NCBI GenBank assembly: GCA_021234155.1
Contig: JAJEKV010000137.1
Span: forward strand, 184,001-248,000
Source: Isoetes taiwanensis
Lineage: Eukaryota; Streptophyta; Lycopodiopsida; Isoetales; Isoetaceae
Length of the DNA: 64,000 bases
Reading direction: 5' to 3'
Below the pieces are notes generated by a model, which saw only the letters and a program-made list of their open reading frames with translations, ran no database searches and was not told the origin of the DNA. Shown one piece after another: positions 56,790-64,000 of this stretch. The first letter of the stretch is position 1. Each line of letters opens with the position of its first letter. A program made the translations under genes and the position numbers.

Positions 56790-59700
56790 GGGGCTTCGCG
56801 TGGGCGCCCGGATCACGAGAGACGGACGTAGAGATCAAATAATCTACAATAATATCTACACACAAATATAATTGTATATATACAAGTTCTTGTACTATAA
56901 ATGGGTCTATGAACCATGGTTTACCGAAATCTGGAACAAAATCCGGGATTAAGAGTGACAGAATGATAGCATGCATCCGATTCAAAGTCATGAAGTTTTT
57001 TGCTAAACCCTTTGCTTGATGGCGTGTCAATCGAGCTATGGGTTGTTTATTAGATGGAGACTTTGCAATTAGATTTCATCTGATCACTCTACTATAACAA
57101 ACCAACTTTGTCTATAATCCTATTGGGTGCATTTTTATTGAGGTGTCTTTGGCTAAGTTTTAAATTAAATTGCATCTCCTCTAACAATGAGCATAGATAT
57201 TTGGTAAATTGATTCTACATGCATCCACACCACGTCATTGATAAGCAAACTCTGATAAATATTTTGTTCCCCGCTATGAACTTCGCATTTATTGTCTTAT
57301 TCTTGATGCGTATTCAAATGCTTTATTCGGCAAATTCAACAATCGCACTTAAATGTACGCAAACAAAAAGCTTGTCCTTGACTCAGGGTGAATTAGTTTT
57401 GGCTTTCGGGGAACACTCGATGATAGACATTTCGTATGGTGCTATACACTATTCAGTTAAGGTGCATTTTGTACTATAAATGTGTCCATGAACTATAGGA
57501 ACATAAAGGGAATAAAAAACCTCTACCTATATTAACATAAGTTGCAGGCCCCTGAATATCATGCCTTACAATTTTGACAATCTCTAATCCAACTTGCTTT
57601 ATGATTACTCTACCATTGGGTCTTTAAATACAATTCCTATCGCCATTATGCGCGATACCTCAAGCTCTTCCATATACCGACAATTTCCTCCCATCATCAT
57701 CTACCATGTCATGTTCATCTTAAGATGGCGGTCCCATTATACATGTCTCTTATACCTCTTAGCCCCTAATGAGCGTGGCTGTAACTATCGCGGTCCTAAG
57801 GTATGAAAATTCTTTAATGCGGGCTGGCTTAATGGGGCTTTATCTGGGAGATAGTCCCGATTGAAATACACATGCCAAAAGACACAATCCACGTGTGTAC
57901 GCAATGTTGCTTTAGAATCAAAGAACATGAATACAAAAATTGATATGTTCGCCCGGTTTGAACTGTTTGACCTGGCACATTTTGAATCTCCGCCAATATT
58001 CGTTAGGAGACTTTTGAGAATGCGGTATCGGGGTTAATTCATCAAGAATATATTTTTGACAAGTCACGTACGTGCCAACTTCTCTTGGTTATGATGGTTC
58101 TACAATCCTACTATAATTTGCTCCTTGCTATTTTTGCAAATGTATGGACATTAAAATTATCACTAGATGCCTGATGATTTGATTTAAAGTAATTTAGTTG
58201 GTATTCCACAAGCTCCTTGCCACTTGCATATTCTAAAAGGTAATATGTTATTGAAATGCATACTAATCTAGTTGGGGATGTCAATAAAGTTTTTGATCGT
58301 CACTCTATTCAAAACTACTCTAAAAAATAGGCATCCAAATATAAGGTGACTTGAAAATTGCAAAGGGTTGAACCTTGCACAATCCATCTCTTCTACAAAA
58401 TGCTTGAGTTATTATTCAAAAAAAAAAGAGATGTTACACACGTAATGATATGCAATTTGTACATGCTTTAAACAAATTCTGCAGAAGACTTAAAATCATT
58501 ACCAGGATCAAATGTTTCACATCCAAAGGTTCCTTAGATCTATCTATCTATCTTTAGATCAAATGTTTGCATTGAGCTAAGGACCCGAATAGCTTAATAC
58601 TTGCTCCTCGACAATTCTCAATGTGTGCAACCTTTTGTTCAAAAACTTTAGTATAGATAACTACCGTCACCACAAAAGAATGGCACCTACGTATACAACA
58701 TCCAAAAGTTCAAAAAAAATGTCAAAAATCTTGCCTTTGCAAAAAGATAAACTCATGCCTCAATCTTTTAAAAAAAAAAGGTGCAAGCAATAGTTCTTTA
58801 AACACTTTGCCTTCACAACTTGAAGATATGCCATGAAACACTTTGGCACCTGAGGATGAGTTAGACATAGTTCCCTCGTGAACTAGTGAATGTGGCATTG
58901 GGGCTAACAAAGAAAAAGAACATCGGGTTTATCGACACCCTATGGCCAATAAGCTAAATTCCTTATTTACGCGGCATTTCCAAACACCTTTGAAAAATTG
59001 CAATCAACGTAACAAAGTTTTGAAGTAAACCGGTTGTCATAAATAATCATTGTCCCGATAGTGTTCGGGCTCGACAATGTTCCCATATTCGATATTTATC
59101 TCACCGTACAATATGAGGAGTTAAGCGGTGCTCAATACAAGAGAAGCAAAACGATTTGCCAAATTAAGTAGCATGGAACCCCGAGTTAACTAGGTATATT
59201 TACCTCATGCTACGCTTTCCAAAGGCCGCATTCACCTAGGCAATAGTTGCAAATGTACAACATTGAAATGCCCAATGAGAAGGAGGCTTCCCAAGAAAAT
59301 AAGGATCCACAACAACTGCGAAACTATGGCAAAAGCCCAACGAGCCGATTTAAAACGACCAAGATGTCTATATGTGTATCAAGTACAAAAGATTCCATTA
59401 TCTAACAAAGACATTTATGCACGCCATGGCGTAACCATTTGCAGATCATACTTAGAGGAAGGCCACGAATTACCCGGGGCCCCAGTCCGACATCTAATAA
59501 GGGCATAAGAGAAGGATAAACCCAAATGTAGATGCTCAAGAACTTCCCATTTACACGTGGATCATCAATCGTCAATACAAAAGCATGCACGCCCAATTTA
59601 CTAAATAGATCGCCAACATCGCAGTAATTATAATTTTATGCGCATCTAATTTTATAAGCGCATAATTAGATGCAAAGCATCATATGAGAACATAAATACT

Positions 59701-62700
59701 TGCAGAGCACAACATTTCACCGCAAATATGGATTTGAGGAAGGCAGATCTATAAACACTTCATTAATAATATGAACCGGTCGGTCTTTGTACATTTGGAC
59801 TAAAACTTGCTTGCAATAACAGAGCCAACCATGCAGCATTTGGAGCTATTCTAAGAGATGTTTCATAATTTACCTCTTTAATTAAAACCAAAATCTCCAA
59901 AGATATGTGAGTTTATTCAACTGACCTAAATAAAACAATGTAACTTTATAAATTAGAGAAAGTAAATTAGATAAAGTAAATTAGATAATAGGCATTAATG
60001 ATGCATGGGAGGCAAGACATCTTGCCTTCATTTGCCTACAATCACATCATGGCTCATGCCACGTAAGCAATTTATCATAGCATTGCAAAATTAAAGACAA
60101 ACAAAACCACTAAATGAAGGTACTTTAGTTAGAGATGTGCGAACTCACCGTACGAAGATGCAAAGGACAAATTTAACTCACAACCCATTTTTCCCTATCT
60201 ATTGATTTATTAATTACTTTTTCTCATCTCTAGACAGTTGGAAAATATATGCAATGTGCACTCAAAAGTTGGTAGCTGGCAGTGGCACTTGACTTGGTAA
60301 TGAAGGTCCCAGGTTTGCTAGCCACCAATTCTTCCCGGCTTCAATATGATGGTTCCGGAAGGTGTTCCGGGGCAGTATACATGAGGATCGAGTGTATACC
60401 ATGAGGATCGAAAAGGCTCAAATATTTAGTGTGCACATGATGGTCACACAAAATTGTTCACCATCATGTTGGAAAGGGCTCAAAGTGGTCTTCCCATTAA
60501 AAAGCAAAAAGAGATTGCAAAAAGGCTCTAGGTGTGTCTCAGGAGGAGCGGTGAATGCGTAAGGAGCTCAAACCCATCCATCCCTCTCGGTTCCAACATC
60601 CTTCTTTTTACAAACCTAATAAATTATTCTTTTAATCATCTAATATGAATATTAAAGATCTTTCGCCAGATCTCTCGTAATAGTCGCTTCGGATCCAAAA
60701 ACCGATGTCGGCAATGAAAAGATCAAAAATCTTTTAAGTATCTTCCTAACCTAGCACCCTCAAATGGACTAAAAGAAGCTCACACCATAATGCAGATATA
60801 GAATGTGCCACGCTAGTAAATCAATCACGAATATTCCACCCGGTAGTTGTTATTGCTTCTTACATGACTCCGGAAATTGAAATCTTAAAGCTCTGTTTAA
60901 TTCATTTCTCGATGGATTGCCTACTTGTTCATTAAGGGGACCAAACTAATATTCTTGGGCTAGTACACGATGCATTTCATGTTTTCATAATGGATCAATG
61001 TCCAGATCGACTAACATGAGTGTCCGAATCATACGAAACGTTTGGACCATACATGACTAATGGCATTGGACCGGTTTGTGACATCGAAAACATTTACAAT
61101 GATAGGCGACTTTGACAAAGTTATCTCACAGGTTTTCGACCCACAATTCAAAATCAAAACCTACATATCCGTTTGCACAAATATATGCCATTAATGTCGA
61201 CAAAGAAAATCTCTATGAAAGGTATGACCTACACAACATAATCGCCGGACATTGGGCTCAAATGCAAAAACCTCACCTTTTCCCCGTTCGTCTTTTGCTA
61301 ACTTGACTACATCTTTTTTTGCATGCTATGATCACGATACTCAAACCGTCCAAGTTCCCTTTTCATTCCGCACTTTTGTCAATCCATGTGGCTTCAAAGT
61401 GCTTCACACCTGAAGATACAAATCATCTACGGAATTTAATCAAGCTTCTAAATTTCAAAACTTGGAACTACATAGCCCAACCGAAGCGTTTTGAGTGAAT
61501 CAAAACAAATTTGCATTTGATTCACCAAGATGATATTTTGTTAAGAATACAAATAGAAGGTTACGTTACATTGTCCTCTCTCGCTACAGACTCTATTCGC
61601 TATGATTTACATATATGTGGCACAAATAACCTTTGCATGAAAAGAATGGTATTAATCAAACAACCGAGGGAGAAAAACATGGCTCAAAGCTAAATATAAT
61701 GCCAGGAAGATCTTACCGCTATAGCCCGGCAGTTCACAAGCTTCGTCACATATCCAAATGTATGGTTCACCAAAAGAGCTGGCAAAGAAACGCATTTTCA
61801 AGATGTTTACATTAGCAAAAAAATAAAGCGCGATAAGATACTTACTATGATCTTAAGCCTAACTCTGCGATCCAATGGCATAACGTTGTGGGTGCATAAT
61901 ACTCCCTACAAATAGCTTGCATTCCATGTGTACTCTCGAGAAGGATTGATCAAAATGCTTGACAACCGACTTCTTTCTTACTCTCTTGGTCCATTGATCA
62001 TCCACCGTGTCCGGCCTCTAGGTTAAACAAGCCTCAAGTCCGCAAAAAGAAAAGGCATAAAGGCATAAGAGGATAAAATCCTGAACAGATAACTGACTCC
62101 CTCTGAAGTTTGGTCAACAACCGAGATACAAACATGTTTGAAACTAGCAAATATGCAAGATTTAGTTGAAGATTCCAAAGGCTGGATTGCACAATTTTCC
62201 CCGGATTTCTGGATAGCATAATGTTTTTCAGCTACATGGCACAGAAAACAATAAAACTTTATTGTATTGTGGAAGGTGCATACGAAGCCATTTGAAACAC
62301 CTTGGTTAGGCGGTGAAGGCAAGAGCAAAACTAGGTTCATATATGGGGCGGTTTGGCCACTTCATTCAGAGAATATCAATTTACATATATTAGCCCGTAA
62401 AGACAAGCATACGAGACGTTTTTAACCCTAGGATGAAGCGTTGCAAGAATTTGCACACTAACACTTCATTCCTAAAACGGATTGAAACCGTAGTCATATC
62501 CAATGTTTCCATTTTCCAAAGCACATTTCTCGGGAAAAGCACAAGCATGGACTCAAAAGCGAGGAGTGTGAACATAAATTCTAAACTTTGATGGTGTCTA
62601 AATTACAGGAGGCTACCATGAATAAATGTCAAAATACCTTAGGAACAGAAACTAAAGAACCAAGTCATATAATGAAGCCGGGATTAATGTGGTAGCTGTA

Positions 62701-64000
62701 CTTTTCTAATGTGAGCCATGTGCCCACGCCCATAGGCTCCTCCGGAGACATGCAAATCTTGAATTCACAAAGGCTGCCACCAAGCGGTTAATCTCATAAA
62801 GTGCATAAAGTTGAAGTGGTGAACAAAATGAAACTGTTATTTTGGCACTACGGTTTGCATCGCATGATATCGAGGAGGAGTGATATACCCGATTCTAGAT
62901 TGCCCATTCCCGGCTTCCATCATCTTTTCTACCAAGCATGAGCAGAAGATAGGGGCTACACACAAGTTTCAAGGTTCAAAATCACCAATTAAGCCACATA
63001 TTTTATATATATACAATGAATGAAAAGAAAAGATTATAATGCATAAACCCAATACTTCGTGGAAATATTTGTCAAGAAAGATTGAAGACATTATCGGACA
63101 CACAGCGGTATGTTACCAAAGTCCATGGCCCTTAAAAGATGACCCAACTCCATTCCATTTTACGAAAATATGAAAGCTCAATAACTTGGATGATCGAGTT
63201 TTAGATCAACAGGAAGGAATAATAAGAGCCTCAAAAACAAAAAGCATGGCGTAACTAGCTTGCAAGGTCATCTACTAGAAGCAGTAGATATACGTTACCA
63301 AGCTTGCAACAAGAAAAAATGTTGCATCATATCACTAACCTCTTTTGTAAGATAAAAATGCATGGTCCATATACGTTAAAAGCATGTTCTTTGCATGAAT
63401 GGCAATGAAACCACTAAGTGCGGTTCAGCAGATTACCCAATCTGCTTTCAGCGATAGCTTTATACCATTGAATAATTACGAAATTCATGTAGGTAGAATA
63501 ATTATACCTGAAAAAGATCATTGGCTCTAGCATGGCAAAAACAACCGTCATCTATTAACCTCCATTTGAAAACATCATTTGCCCGACATCAAGGCGCACA
63601 ATATGTGCTCTAAATCCAGCACACCACGAGGGTCTTGCCATAAAAATTTGGCCAGCCTGATTCGCCATCTTGCTCTGATTAAGCCGAATGGCGAAAAATT
63701 TCAGCTTAAGCAAAAGGCAAAAACCTTCTTGTCGGGAACAAAGCCGACCAATCCCCGGCAGATCTTTCCTCCACAACACTACTCCATTCAAAAAACACCT
63801 CTAAAGCAAGACGGGTTATATGAAATCAAATCAAAATAGGGCAGATCGCCATTTTTAGCAAGGTTTTGTGGCCGACACTTTGGTACTTCGAGAGCGAGCA
63901 TCTTGAGAAGCCTGAGCCGGAGGGGCTTCATTTACCCGTGCTACATACCCATGCTAGATACGTTGAGATTGATGAGGAGATTTCGGCCAACGCCATAGCC
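56790..64000. other. Right part of repeat copy B, no recognised genes
   Basis: Same content as 33905-41128, with the GGGCTT...GTGGGC motif block at about 56795-56870. No new domain beyond those noted in copy A. Confidence 0.4.

Larger units (their letters stand above)
52270..64000. repeat. 12-kb gene-fragment-bearing repeat, copy B (runs off window)
   Basis: Colinear with 29276-41128 along its whole length, with stretches of 50-130 identical bases broken by short clusters of indels and substitutions. The left boundary is shared (GCATCTTGAAATT). It ends only because the window ends. It is outside the gypsy element, next to the DUF7869-like relic, so the repeat moves or duplicates independently. 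Confidence 0.9.

Noticed and set aside
1-64000. CRISPR arrays, rRNA genes, intact tRNA genes
   Set aside because: No regularly spaced direct repeats, no rRNA-like sequence and no full cloverleaf were seen. The tandem repeats present are transposon or low-complexity units.

Overview
The window is nuclear DNA from a plant with a large, transposon-filled genome. The evidence is one intron-less family-1 UDP-glycosyltransferase, PPR (PLS-class) remnants, a TOPLESS-type gene fragment, and MULE, hAT, Ty3/gypsy and LINE coding relics. A fern or other seed-free vascular plant is my best guess from the style of the proteins, but nothing here proves it. There are no bacterial-type operons, CRISPR arrays or intact structural RNA genes.

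Left part (1-13.1 kb). A decayed PPR tail is followed by a 695-bp long inverted repeat at 1724-2418 with 241-bp arms. Next is the only convincingly intact gene, a minus-strand UGT at 3155-4564. A 5.5-kb Mutator-like element (5203-10680) has a near-perfect 9-bp target duplication and a broken transposase. It sits in a dispersed, partly tandem repeat that is also found just upstream of the UGT. A 1.0-kb element with CACTAGAGTTGT termini flanked by TTAA and a second PPR pseudogene follow.

Middle part (13.1-20.6 kb). This holds a pyrimidine-rich tract, a coiled-coil gag/ORF1-like relic, ACGT-rich and GC-rich repeats, tRNA-derived promoter remnants, and a LINE pseudogene with a YADD reverse-transcriptase core and a zinc-binding tail.

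Right part (20.6-64 kb) is a nest. The oldest layer is a plus-strand hAT transposase gene whose pieces lie at 20668-20818, 44839-45842 and 48220-49034. A minus-strand chromodomain Ty3/gypsy element (20819-44833; LTRs about 1.64 kb; TSD GTCCA; initiator-Met primer site) split its BED-finger exon. A 5'-truncated LINE with a poly-A tail (45843-48219) split it again. Inside the gypsy interior lies a repeat of at least 11.85 kb (29276-41128), and a second copy runs from 52270 to the window end. Each copy carries DNA-level, intron-bearing fragments of ordinary genes, including the start of a TOPLESS-like co-repressor and the C-terminus of a coiled-coil, tail-anchored protein. Between the hAT tail and the second copy lie two tandem small ORFs (49331-49570, 49952-50194) with almost identical TATA promoters but divergent coding sequence, and a minus-strand relic of a VGHTHxDID-type (DUF7869-like) transposon protein.

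Caution: paired repeats here differ in short clusters of indels separated by long perfect stretches. This looks at least partly like systematic base-calling or polishing error, so some of the frameshifts and stops described may not be biological.
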